Below, in pieces: positions 6,651-13,213 of a stretch of DNA of 13,213 nt (its first letter is position 1; every line of letters starts with the position of its first letter). The DNA comes from Geminicoccaceae bacterium (GTDB taxonomy: Bacteria > Pseudomonadota > Alphaproteobacteria > Geminicoccales > Geminicoccaceae), in assembly GCA_020446285.1 (NCBI GenBank), contig JAGREZ010000057.1, forward strand, positions 1 to 13,213, read 5' to 3'. The translations under genes were made by a program, and so were the position numbers. The notes under the pieces were generated by a model. The model was not told the origin of the DNA. It was given only the letters and a program-made list of their open reading frames with translations, and ran no database searches.

Positions 6651-8546
6651 TCATCGTCCGACATTCATGAGTTCGTCGAACAGTTCGTTGGTGACGGTCA
6701 TCACGCGGGCGGAGACCGTATAGGCTCTCTGGAACACGATCAGCCGGGAAAGTTCCTCATCCAGGTTGACACCGGATACCGATGCCTGGCGTTGCTGCAG
6801 TTCATCCGCGAGAGCCCGCGTCGCTGATGAACGGTTCTCCGCCTCTGCGGTGTTGGCGGCATGACCGGATACGACATCGGAGATATAGTCCGACAGCGTG
6901 GCCGGCCGGCCGGCGAGATCGCCACGGTCGATGGTCGCAAAGGGGCTGCGCAGGGCCTCTGCAAGATCCTGCAGGCCGCGATTGTCGCCACCGCCGCCGG
7001 CAACCGGGACACCGGCGACATCATCCAGCAATACCCGGCCGAGGCGTGTGTGATCTCCGGCGATATCATCTCGGATGGCAAGCTCCGTCGTTTTCGTGCC
7101 GTCCTGAACCACCAGATCGTTTAACCCGAAAAAGTGACCAAAACCATAATCCCAGTCCCGGCCCTCGGCATCGGTATAGGCGATGCTGCTCGTTCCTTCG
7201 GACAGCGCCATGCCATAGGGCTCGCCTGTCGGGTCGTTGCCGAGCGTAATTTCGAGCCTGTTGTCGGCGGTGATGGTCGCGGTGCCAATTGCGCCCAGCT
7301 GCGCATCGAGATCGGCAGCCAGATCGGCAGCGCTCGCATAGACCGAAAGATCGAGCGAGATATCGGCCGCATTCGTGCCATCCGCGGCGAAGACCGCAAG
7401 GCGTGCGATTCCGGTGGCGGTTCCGCCGGCTGCGGCGGCATCGAAATCGGCGAGGCCCGACCGCGTACCGCTCAGTGTACCGGGCAGCGGATAGGGCATG
7501 GCATTGTTGTGCGCCTTGTTGACATTGAAGCGCAGCATGGTCGCGATCTCGGAAAGCTGGTCGCCGAGCTTGGGGAGATCGCGGTCGCGAGCCTCGAGAA
7601 GTCCCTGCAGCCTGCCGTTTTCGAGCGGCGATACGACAAGCTGGTCTGCATCGGCGACTGCGTCCGCCGCAAGTTCCGGCGTGAGATCCATGCGTACGCC
7701 CGCGCTCACCAGTTCGGAGCCGGTCTCGCCGGCCTTGGGCAGACCCGTCGCCTCGTCGATCTGGCGATAATCGTAGATCTCGATGGAACGGAAAAGCGTG
7801 CTTTCGGTGACACTGGCCGCCGGCGTGTAGATCACCTTTTTCGGGCCGTATTCAAGAAGTGCCTCGCCGCCGGCGGTGTAGATGGCGATCGTGTCATTGT
7901 CCTGGGTAAAGACGCTGATATCGATCTTGCCAGCGAGGTCCTGAAGGACCTTGTCGCGCTGGTCCAGCAGTTCCGCGGTGGGGACGGCGCGGGCGAACTG
8001 GGCGTTGAGATCGGCGAGTTTCTCGATATCGCTGTTGATCGAATCGACGACGAGCTTGATCTGCCGGTCCGTATCCGCGCGAAGGTTCTGAATGGCGTTG
8101 GCGTTGGTGCCGATCTCGTTGAGCATGTCCTCGAGCTGGGCGATCATTGATCCGCGCGCGGCGGCACTCTCCGGCGTGGTAGCCACCTGTTCGACCGATG
8201 CGAGAAAATCGGCGAACTTGTTGGCGAGACCTCGGTCACCATCGCCCGGCGGGCCGAAGACCCGCATTTCCGCCTGCTGCAGAACCTCGCTGATTGCATC
8301 GCTCTTGCCGAGCATGCCGAGTTGCTTGCGGACTTCGACGGTCAGGAATTCGTCGACGACGCGGGTCGACTCCTCGGTATCGACACCGTATCCCACACCC
8401 TCGACCAGCCGTGTGGCCTGGTGAACCTCCTTGCGGGAGAAACCCTCGGTGTTCGCATTGGCAACATTGTTGGCGGTCGTTCCGAGCGCCCGCTGCGCGG
8501 CGTTGAGGCCGGTGAGCGCGGTCTGCAGGGTGTAGGTGAGAGACAT
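6651..8546 (-). CDS. flgK: Hook-associated protein 1 FlgK (HAP1)
   Basis: FlgK caps the hook and joins it to FlgL and the filament. The 631-residue protein starts with the axial-protein signature ALTGLNAAQRALGTTANNVAN and NTEGFSRKEV. It ends with SGVNLDEELSRLIVFQRAY and the helix to DELMNVGR; these ends form the D0/D1 coiled coil. Around residue 190, TAELLDQRDKVLQDLAGKID is the conserved FlgK block. The middle (about 360-540) is variable and acidic with many Ala, Gly and Asp residues, a surface domain that differs between species. The ATG at 8546 follows GAGGAGG. It lies 11 bases after the FlgN-like chaperone gene, which in enterobacteria serves FlgK and FlgL. Confidence 0.95.
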   Translation of the reverse strand: MSLTYTLQTALTGLNAAQRALGTTANNVANANTEGFSRKEVHQATRLVEGVGYGVDTEESTRVVDEFLTVEVRKQLGMLGKSDAISEVLQQAEMRVFGPPGDGDRGLANKFADFLASVEQVATTPESAAARGSMIAQLEDMLNEIGTNANAIQNLRADTDRQIKLVVDSINSDIEKLADLNAQFARAVPTAELLDQRDKVLQDLAGKIDISVFTQDNDTIAIYTAGGEALLEYGPKKVIYTPAASVTESTLFRSIEIYDYRQIDEATGLPKAGETGSELVSAGVRMDLTPELAADAVADADQLVVSPLENGRLQGLLEARDRDLPKLGDQLSEIATMLRFNVNKAHNNAMPYPLPGTLSGTRSGLADFDAAAAGGTATGIARLAVFAADGTNAADISLDLSVYASAADLAADLDAQLGAIGTATITADNRLEITLGNDPTGEPYGMALSEGTSSIAYTDAEGRDWDYGFGHFFGLNDLVVQDGTKTTELAIRDDIAGDHTRLGRVLLDDVAGVPVAGGGGDNRGLQDLAEALRSPFATIDRGDLAGRPATLSDYISDVVSGHAANTAEAENRSSATRALADELQQRQASVSGVNLDEELSRLIVFQRAYTVSARVMTVTNELFDELMNVGR

Positions 8547-8557
8547 GGAATGCCTCC

Positions 8558-8974
8558 TCAGATACTCTGGTTGAAGGCTACCGGGATCACCTGGCTCTGG
8601 CCGGAGCTGTCATATCCGGCCGGGGCCATGGTGCGTCGGCCGATGCTGCGACCGAGGCGCTGGACGATCCGGTCGACAACCGTGCGGGCGGCATCGACGG
8701 CATGGGTGTTGCGGCGGCTGGCCTCACGCAGGTCGAGAACCGCATGTTCCAGATCGCGGCGGATCCCGATATCCAGGCTGCCCAGGATCTCGGGATTGCG
8801 ACGCAAGTTGTACATCTCGATCTCATAGGCCTCGCCGAGCGCCGCCTTCTCTTCCTGCAGCGTTTCCAGCCGGTCGAGCTTCATCATCTGCAGGATTTCC
8901 GTTTCATTTTCGATCACGTCCTGAAGCTGGCGCATGAGGGTCATGACGACAGTTACCTGTTCGAGCGGTTTCAT
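8558..8974 (-). CDS. flgN: FlgN-like flagellar export chaperone
   Basis: FlgN chaperones in other bacteria bind the C termini of FlgK and FlgL and deliver them to the flagellar export gate. This 138-residue protein is nearly all helical for its first 110 residues (VTVVMTLMRQLQDVIENETE, MMKLDRLETLQEEKAALGEA), with heptad-like Leu/Ile spacing suggesting a coiled coil. The ELQ-like LQEEKAAL stretch is characteristic of the family. The tail after residue 115 is likely disordered. Sequence conservation in this family is low, so the call leans on size, helical pattern and the position directly before flgK. Its ATG overlaps the flgJ stop by four bases (ATGA), so translation is probably coupled. A hypothetical flagellar protein of another type is the alternative. 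Confidence 0.72.
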   Translation of the reverse strand: MKPLEQVTVVMTLMRQLQDVIENETEILQMMKLDRLETLQEEKAALGEAYEIEMYNLRRNPEILGSLDIGIRRDLEHAVLDLREASRRNTHAVDAARTVVDRIVQRLGRSIGRRTMAPAGYDSSGQSQVIPVAFNQSI

Positions 8975-9270
8975 CCTTCATGCTCCTGCATCTTCAACAT
9001 CTCCTTGAGAACGGCATCGGCCAGTCCGATACCGCCGCTCTTGCTGATCAGCTTTGCGTATTCCTGTTGCAGCATGTCGGCGAACGGGTCGCCGTCATTG
9101 CCGGCTAGCGGTCCGCTGTCTTCGAGGCCCGTGGAAAGGCCGCGCAACACCTGGGCGAGGAAGACGGCTTCGAACTCTTCCGCCGTCGCCTGAAGCTTCG
9201 CATCCGTGCGCGTCCTGGCTGTGTCGCCGGAGAGCGGGCGCAGGGCGTTGAGATTCACGTCGTTGCCCAT
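8971..9270 (-). CDS. flgJ: Single-domain FlgJ rod-binding protein
   Basis: FlgJ acts in the periplasm as a scaffold for rod assembly. The 99-residue protein is the rod-binding domain alone: TAEEFEAVFLAQVLRGL (29-45), DPFADMLQQEYAKLISKSGG (61-80) and IGLADAVLKEMLK (81-93). The C-terminal peptidoglycan hydrolase domain of gamma- and betaproteobacterial FlgJ is absent. This is normal in alphaproteobacteria, where a separate lytic enzyme does that job; no such gene is in the window. The ATG at 9270 lies three bases after the flgI stop, and the stop overlaps flgN. Confidence 0.9.
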   Translation of the reverse strand: MGNDVNLNALRPLSGDTARTRTDAKLQATAEEFEAVFLAQVLRGLSTGLEDSGPLAGNDGDPFADMLQQEYAKLISKSGGIGLADAVLKEMLKMQEHEG

Positions 9271-9273
9271 GGC

Positions 9274-10377
9274 TCACATCACCTCGATATCGGCCTGCAG
9301 CGCGCCTGCAGCGCGAATGGCCTGGATGATGCTGATCATGTCTCTCGGGCCGATGCCGAGGGCGTTCAGGCCGTCGACCAGCGTCTCGATAGTGACCCCC
9401 TCGTCGAGTACGACGAGCTTGGCATCGCTGTTTTCATCGACCGTCACCTCGGTATTCGGCTCTGCCGCCGTATCGCCTGTGGAGAACGGTTCAGGTTGGA
9501 CGATCTCGGGCTGCTCGGTGACGCGTACCGTGAGATTGCCCTGGGCGACGGCGACCTTCGAGATCCGCACGTTCTCGCCCATGACGATGATGCCGGCGCT
9601 TTCGTCGATGACGATTCGCGCGGGCTGATCCGGTTCGACCCGGAGCTGCTCGATATCGGTGAGAAGGCGTGCGGCATTGCCCGCCAGCCTCGCCGGTACG
9701 GAAACGCGTACGGTCGCGGAATCGGTCACGGTGGCAAGTTTCTCGCCATGCAGTCCATTGACCGCACGGGCAATCCGTTCTGCCGTGGTGAAATCGGGAT
9801 TGCGCAGCGAAAGGTTGACAGAGTCGAGCGCGTTGAGGGCGAACTGCACCTCGCGTTCGACGATGGCACCATTGGGAATCCTCGCCGATGTCGGAACGCC
9901 CTTGGTGACGCTTTCGGCATCGCCACCGGCGGAATAGCCGCCGATGGTCAGAGCACCCTGGCTTACCGCATAGACCTCGCCATCGGCGCCGACGAGCGGC
10001 GTCACGAGGAGAGTGCCGCCCAGAAGTGATTTTGCATCACCCATCGCACTCACGCTCACATCGATACGGCTGCCCTGACGGGCGAAGGGCGGCAGTGTCG
10101 ATGTCACCATCACGGCAGCGACATTCTTCGTGTTCAGGCGGCTACCGCGTGTGCTCACGCCAAGGCGCTCGAGCATGGCGACGAGGCTTTCCTGCGTGAA
10201 GATGGCATTGCGCAGGGAATCACCGGTGCCGTTCAGGCCGACAACGAGGCCGTAGCCGACGAGCATGTTATCGCGCACGCCTTCGAAATCGGCGATGTCC
10301 TTGATGCGCACGGATGCGTTTGCACCGCCGGCGGCGGCCACAAGAAGCATCAGGGTCATGAGGACAAGGCGTATCAA
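9274..10377 (-). CDS. flgI: Flagellar P-ring protein FlgI
   Basis: FlgI is secreted to the periplasm and assembles the P-ring around the rod in the peptidoglycan layer. The start was set at TTG 10377 because GAGGGGGA lies just upstream and the resulting N terminus (IRLVLMTLMLLVAAAGGANA) is a good Sec signal peptide, with cleavage likely after ANA. This gives 367 residues, the usual family size. The mature protein opens SVRIKDIADFEGVRDNMLVG and continues with GYGLVVGLNGTGDS and FTQESLVAMLERLGV. It ends VDGLNALGIGPRDMISIIQA and AGALQADIEV, all strongly conserved. A second possible start is ATG 10359, which would shorten the signal peptide. The frame stays open to 10572, but that extension crosses the sigma-54 promoter and is not coding. 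It is the first gene of the flagellar unit. Confidence 0.95.
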   Translation of the reverse strand: MIRLVLMTLMLLVAAAGGANASVRIKDIADFEGVRDNMLVGYGLVVGLNGTGDSLRNAIFTQESLVAMLERLGVSTRGSRLNTKNVAAVMVTSTLPPFARQGSRIDVSVSAMGDAKSLLGGTLLVTPLVGADGEVYAVSQGALTIGGYSAGGDAESVTKGVPTSARIPNGAIVEREVQFALNALDSVNLSLRNPDFTTAERIARAVNGLHGEKLATVTDSATVRVSVPARLAGNAARLLTDIEQLRVEPDQPARIVIDESAGIIVMGENVRISKVAVAQGNLTVRVTEQPEIVQPEPFSTGDTAAEPNTEVTVDENSDAKLVVLDEGVTIETLVDGLNALGIGPRDMISIIQAIRAAGALQADIEVM

Positions 10378-10450
10378 TTCTTCCCCCTCGGGTCTGTCGC
10401 GGCTGTTTTCCTCGCCGCCGAATTGGAAACCGACTGTCTGCCCAACAATA

Positions 10451-10466
10451 AGCAAGGAGTGTGCCA
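10451..10466 (-). promoter_or_regulatory. Sigma-54 (RpoN) -24/-12 promoter for the flgI flagellar operon
   Basis: Read on the minus strand the site is TGGCACACTCCTTGCT. It matches the RpoN consensus TGGCAC-N5-TTGC(A/T) at every defined base, with the -24 GG and -12 GC at the required spacing. Transcription would start near 10440, leaving a leader of about 60 bases to the flgI TTG. RpoN with an enhancer-binding protein such as FlbD or FleQ commonly drives hook-basal-body genes. The activator's sites, expected upstream, were not recognised. Confidence 0.85.
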
Positions 10467-10505
10467 AGCTCTCGAGTGAATGTTTCAGGCATCCCGAAGG
10501 TCGTG

Positions 10506-10526
10506 TTGCCCCACTGGAATGGGCAA
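10506..10526. repeat. Short inverted repeat next to the large hairpin
   Basis: TTGCCC (10506-10511) and GGGCAA (10521-10526) form a six-base perfect stem with a nine-base loop, four bases from the larger hairpin. It might extend that terminator on the minus strand or be part of an activator region upstream of the sigma-54 promoter. The GCCC complementary to GGGC at 10568-10571 could also pair with the outer flank of the larger hairpin. Weak on its own. Confidence 0.3.
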
Positions 10527-10530
10527 AATT

Positions 10531-10564
10531 CACCTGCCCGGCGGAAAAAAATGCCGGGCAGGTG
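10531..10564 (-). terminator. 12-bp perfect GC-rich hairpin ending the ychF-cyclase unit
   Basis: CACCTGCCCGGC (10531-10542) and GCCGGGCAGGTG (10553-10564) are exact reverse complements around a ten-base loop. The loop holds seven A residues on plus, T on minus. It lies 65 bases after the cyclase stop and ahead of the sigma-54 promoter, where a terminator would insulate the flagellar operon. On the minus strand only AATTTT follows the stem, so the U-run is short. The T-run in the loop is unusual. It could alternatively be a dispersed palindromic (REP-like) element. Confidence 0.6.
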
Positions 10565-10629
10565 CAGCCCATGCCGCACTTGTCACACTCGAACCCGCCG
10601 GCAGATGCGAATCGTCGGGGTGTACTGCT

Positions 10630-12414
10630 TTACAGACGATAGACAAGCGCTGTTATTGCGGTGCCGGCGATGGGCATTTCGCCCAGCGACCTGCATGTGA
10701 AGGCCGTGGGATCGAGGCGTCGTCTTGTCGATTCGGAAATGAGGATGGTGGTCTTTTCCGGCGGCAGCCGGTTCTTGCCGAGTTGTTCGAGTCGCTGGGC
10801 AAAATTCACGGTATCGCCGACAAGGGTGAAATTGACGCGTCCCGGTGCACCGATATTGCCAACCAGCGTCGGTCCGCTCTGGATGCCGATCCGGATCGCC
10901 GGAGAGTCGGGGGTCGCGGCCAGTGCCGCGCGAATGGCGAGAGCGGCGCGGCAGGCCCGTTCGGCATGGTCTTCCTGGATCTCCGGCGCTCCCCAGAACG
11001 CCATCACGCTGTCGCCGATATATTTGTCGATGGTGCCCCCCTCGGCCTCGATGCAGTTCTTGAGAATGCCGAAATGGTGATTGAGGAAGGCCGCGACCTC
11101 TGCCGGATTCTTGCCTGTGGTGTGCCGCGTGAAACCGACAATGTCGGTAAACATGACGCTGACATCGAGTTCGCGCGAGGGAACGCCAGATGAACCGTGA
11201 CTCTGGATCAGATATTGTACGAGCCGTCGCGGGACATAGATTTCGAACCATTTCAGCGCGGCGGTCATGCCGTTGAGCGCTTCGGCGGCTGTGTTCAGCT
11301 CGCGGATCGAGCTCGCGGGCAGGGGCTCGAGACTTTCGAACTGGAGGTTGCCCACCTTTTTCGCAAATCCGGCAAGGTGCACCAGCGGCTGGCTCAGGCG
11401 CCGGCCGATCCAGAACGTCAGTACCACGGCGGCAAGGCTTACGATCAGGCTGAGTGCGATCAGGCCAACGAAGCGGCGGACCTGTTCGCCGGCTTCATCG
11501 GCCGGTATATGCGTGCCGATGGTCCAGGCGAGGTCGGTGAACCCCTTGACCTGCCGGCTGATGATGGCGTGGCGGACACCATCCACCTCGATGGCCCGGC
11601 TGGTGGCGTTGATTCCGGGAGCGATCTCGGAAAGCCGGTCCGGTATCGCTTTGTTGAATGCTGCCAGCACCGGATCACTGGCATCGTCGACCTCATCGAG
11701 TGGTTTTTCCGATGACAGGCCGGCGTTCGCCGGTTCGAACCCGTTGTAGCCAAGGATCCAGCGACCGCCATGCAGCACGAAGACCGGCTGGCCGATTTCC
11801 GACGCCAGCAACGTCAGCTGGCGGGCGAACGTGTCGATCTCGATGGCCGCCAGCGCCAGCCTCTGCCTGCCATCGCCGAGATCGAGCCGCAGCCGGGCAT
11901 TGATGACCGTGGTCTTGGCGATGGAACTCCATGTCGGCGGTCCCCACACCACCCGGTCGTCCGTGGCCTCCCAGTCGAAGAAACCGCTTTCGCTTCCGTT
12001 GTTTACCTCGAACGGAGAAAAGAGTGGCGAACCGTCACGTTCCTGGTGCACGAGCCCGACGCCGCGTTCCACCACGCCGATACCCTTGATCTGGTCTGCT
12101 GCGGCGAGCATTCCGCGCAGGAATTCGGACGTGCCCTTGTCGGCGAGCGTCGGATCGAGCTGGCCGCGCTGCATCTCGTCACGGACGAGCCGCAGGCGTT
12201 TTTCCACCGGCTGGAGATAGTTGACGACTCCGCGCTCGATGGAATCCAGCGTCAGATTGATGCGTGCAGTCAGCAACTGCCGGGTATTCTCGCCCGCAGT
12301 GTACAGGCTTGCGACGATCAGCGTGCCGAGTGTCACGACCAGCATCGCGCAGAAGGCAAGCGCGAGTGCCGTGGCCATCGGGATTTTCGGCAGATGGCGC
12401 TTGAAGCGCGAGAT
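10630..12414 (-). CDS. Membrane-bound class III nucleotide (probably adenylate) cyclase with sensor and HAMP domains
   Basis: Residues are counted from the internal ATG at 12378 (582 residues). A membrane helix spans about 2-27, and an extracytoplasmic, probably Cache-like, sensor region spans about 28-302. A second helix lies at 303-324, a HAMP segment at about 325-378 and the cyclase domain at 403-582. The cyclase motifs are complete: FTDIVGFT with metal-binding Asp412, KYIGDSVMAFWG with Lys452 and Asp456, and GDTVNFAQRL with Asp522, Asn525 and Arg529. The Lys/Asp pair predicts ATP as substrate, hence cAMP. Start: the ATG at 12378 has no ribosome binding site. An in-frame ATC at 12414 has AGAGGGAGA six bases upstream and gives an N terminus (SRFKRHLPKIP) with the basic residues expected before a first membrane helix. 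No ATG, GTG or TTG lies between it and the upstream stop, so I extended to 12414. It follows ychF by 19 bases. The ligand is unknown. Confidence 0.88.
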   Translation of the reverse strand: MSRFKRHLPKIPMATALALAFCAMLVVTLGTLIVASLYTAGENTRQLLTARINLTLDSIERGVVNYLQPVEKRLRLVRDEMQRGQLDPTLADKGTSEFLRGMLAAADQIKGIGVVERGVGLVHQERDGSPLFSPFEVNNGSESGFFDWEATDDRVVWGPPTWSSIAKTTVINARLRLDLGDGRQRLALAAIEIDTFARQLTLLASEIGQPVFVLHGGRWILGYNGFEPANAGLSSEKPLDEVDDASDPVLAAFNKAIPDRLSEIAPGINATSRAIEVDGVRHAIISRQVKGFTDLAWTIGTHIPADEAGEQVRRFVGLIALSLIVSLAAVVLTFWIGRRLSQPLVHLAGFAKKVGNLQFESLEPLPASSIRELNTAAEALNGMTAALKWFEIYVPRRLVQYLIQSHGSSGVPSRELDVSVMFTDIVGFTRHTTGKNPAEVAAFLNHHFGILKNCIEAEGGTIDKYIGDSVMAFWGAPEIQEDHAERACRAALAIRAALAATPDSPAIRIGIQSGPTLVGNIGAPGRVNFTLVGDTVNFAQRLEQLGKNRLPPEKTTILISESTRRRLDPTAFTCRSLGEMPIAGTAITALVYRL

Positions 12415-12420
12415 GGCGGA

Positions 12421-12429
12421 TCTCCCTCT
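12421..12429 (-). promoter_or_regulatory. Ribosome binding site that points to an AUC start for the cyclase gene
   Basis: The minus strand reads AGAGGGAGA here, just after the ychF stop. The only in-frame codon at normal spacing (six bases) is ATC at 12414; the first ATG, at 12378, is 42 bases from this site. A GTG at 12433 adjoining the ychF stop is in another frame and opens only an out-of-frame 84-codon reading. Confidence 0.5.
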
Positions 12430-12433
12430 TCAC

Positions 12434-13213
12434 TCAGACGTTGAAGCGGAAGTGGAACACATCTCCATCCTGCGCGATGTAGTCGCGTCCTTCCAGTCGC
12501 ATTCGCCCGGCTTCCTTTGCGCCCTGTTCGCCGCCCAGGCGGATATAGTCATCAAAGGCGATGGTCTCCGCACAAATGAAGCCACGCTGGAAGTCGGTGT
12601 GGATCACGCCGGCGGCTTCGGGTGCCGAGGCGCCGCGCCGGACCGTCCAGGCCCGTGCCTCCTTGGGGCCCACCGTGAAGAATGTCAGCAATTCGAGGAG
12701 TGCATAGCCCTCGCGGATCACCCTGTTCAGTCCGGGCTCCTTGAGATCGAGACTGGCGAGATATTCGCGCCGGTCGTCGAACGGAAGGTTGGTAAGTTCG
12801 GCCTCGATGGCTGCCGACACGACGACATGGCCTGCGCCTAGCCGATCGGCGAATGCTGCGGCTTTCGCGCTCGTTCCGTTGCCGGCCGCGGCGGCCGCTT
12901 CCTCGACATTCAGGACGAACAGTACCGGTTTGGCTGTCAGGAGATTGAAGGCTCTCAGGGATGCGACTTCATCGGTCGTGAGATCCAGCGAGCGCGCCGA
13001 CTGTCCCTCCTGCATGGCGGGCAGGATCTTCTCGAGGAGGGCAAGACGCGTCTTCGCCTCCTTGTCCTGACCCCGCACGCGCTTGACGAGGGCATCCTTT
13101 TGTCGTTCGAGACTTTCGATATCGGCGAGCAGAAGTTCCGTCTCGATCAGTTCGGCATCCCGCACCGGATCGATCGAGCCCTCGACATGGGTGATGTCGT
13201 CATCCTCGAAGCA
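12434..13213 (-). CDS. ychF: YchF/OLA1-family ATPase, C-terminal part (cut by window edge)
   Basis: YchF is a ribosome-associated, Obg-related P-loop protein that prefers ATP over GTP. The window contains 259 codons of an expected roughly 360; the P-loop and switch regions lie beyond the right edge. The visible part starts CFEDDDITHVEGSIDPVRDAE, a conserved YchF stretch. The helical coiled-coil insert follows (ETELLLADIESLERQKDALV onward). LFVLNVEEA (partial residues 99-107) holds the NxxE motif that replaces the GTPase NKxD and fits ATP binding. The C-terminal TGS domain (about 177-259) includes AAGVIHTDFQRGFICAE, DDYIRLGGEQGAKEAG and the terminal DGDVFHFRFNV. It is complete at the C terminus and is followed 19 bases later by the cyclase gene on the same strand. 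Confidence 0.96.
   Translation of the reverse strand, partial: CFEDDDITHVEGSIDPVRDAELIETELLLADIESLERQKDALVKRVRGQDKEAKTRLALLEKILPAMQEGQSARSLDLTTDEVASLRAFNLLTAKPVLFVLNVEEAAAAAGNGTSAKAAAFADRLGAGHVVVSAAIEAELTNLPFDDRREYLASLDLKEPGLNRVIREGYALLELLTFFTVGPKEARAWTVRRGASAPEAAGVIHTDFQRGFICAETIAFDDYIRLGGEQGAKEAGRMRLEGRDYIAQDGDVFHFRFNV

Noticed and set aside
7134..8150. 338-codon open frame on plus, opposite flgK
   Set aside because: FlgK is clearly encoded on the other strand; this is a composition-driven antisense frame without a supporting ribosome binding site or recognisable domain.
8971..9270. flgJ as a truncated gene lacking its muramidase domain
   Set aside because: Single-domain FlgJ is normal in alphaproteobacteria, and the gene overlaps flgN in an intact coupled arrangement.
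10378..10572. FlgI extended to an ATG at 10572
   Set aside because: The extension would cross the sigma-54 promoter and part of the large hairpin and would put the signal peptide far inside the protein.
1..13213. CRISPR arrays, insertion sequences, phage genes, tRNA or rRNA genes
   Set aside because: I found no regular direct repeats, transposase-like proteins, attachment-site duplications or cloverleaf-type sequences; nearly all bases are in recognised core genes.

Overview
The window looks like chromosomal DNA of a flagellated, GC-rich Gram-negative bacterium, most probably an alphaproteobacterium. The P-ring gene flgI implies an outer membrane. The flgI-flgJ-flgN-flgK-flgL-fliW order, the single-domain FlgJ and the style of the cyclase and hydantoinase proteins fit that group, but no 16S or marker gene is present to settle it. 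Eleven of the twelve annotated protein genes are on the minus strand; only the hydantoinase gene is on plus. Both edges cut genes (dhaK on the left, ychF on the right). I see no tRNA, rRNA, CRISPR array, insertion sequence or phage gene.

Positions 1-3330 (minus) hold a tightly overlapped operon for PEP-dependent dihydroxyacetone phosphorylation, in the order dhaL, dhaM (EIIA plus HPr domains), a complete dedicated Enzyme I, then dhaK. Junctions overlap by 4 to 8 bases. Phosphate should pass PEP -> EI -> HPr domain -> EIIA domain -> DhaL-bound nucleotide -> dihydroxyacetone on DhaK. A 12-codon leader ORF with a strong ribosome binding site overlaps the dhaL start.

Positions 3527-4987 (plus) encode a D-hydantoinase/dihydropyrimidinase with all metal ligands, divergent from the dha operon and standing alone. 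The stretch between it and fliW (4988-5163) has no convincing gene.

Positions 5164-10377 (minus) are a flagellar block: flgI (P-ring), flgJ (rod-binding), a flgN-like export chaperone, flgK and flgL (hook-filament junction) and fliW (flagellin/CsrA-binding assembly factor). A textbook sigma-54 -24/-12 promoter lies at 10451-10466, about 75 bases ahead of flgI. A 12-bp perfect GC-rich hairpin (10531-10564) separates this block from the upstream unit.

Positions 10630-13213 (minus) hold ychF (C-terminal part) followed by a membrane-bound class III nucleotide cyclase with an extracytoplasmic sensor region and HAMP domain. Its best-placed ribosome binding site points to an unusual AUC start.

Overall this is mostly well-known core content. 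I found no convincing undescribed system. The points that deserve a second look are regulatory or architectural: the sigma-54 promoter, the possible AUC start, the dhaL leader ORF, the split Dha phosphotransferase with a full Enzyme I, and fliW without an adjacent csrA.
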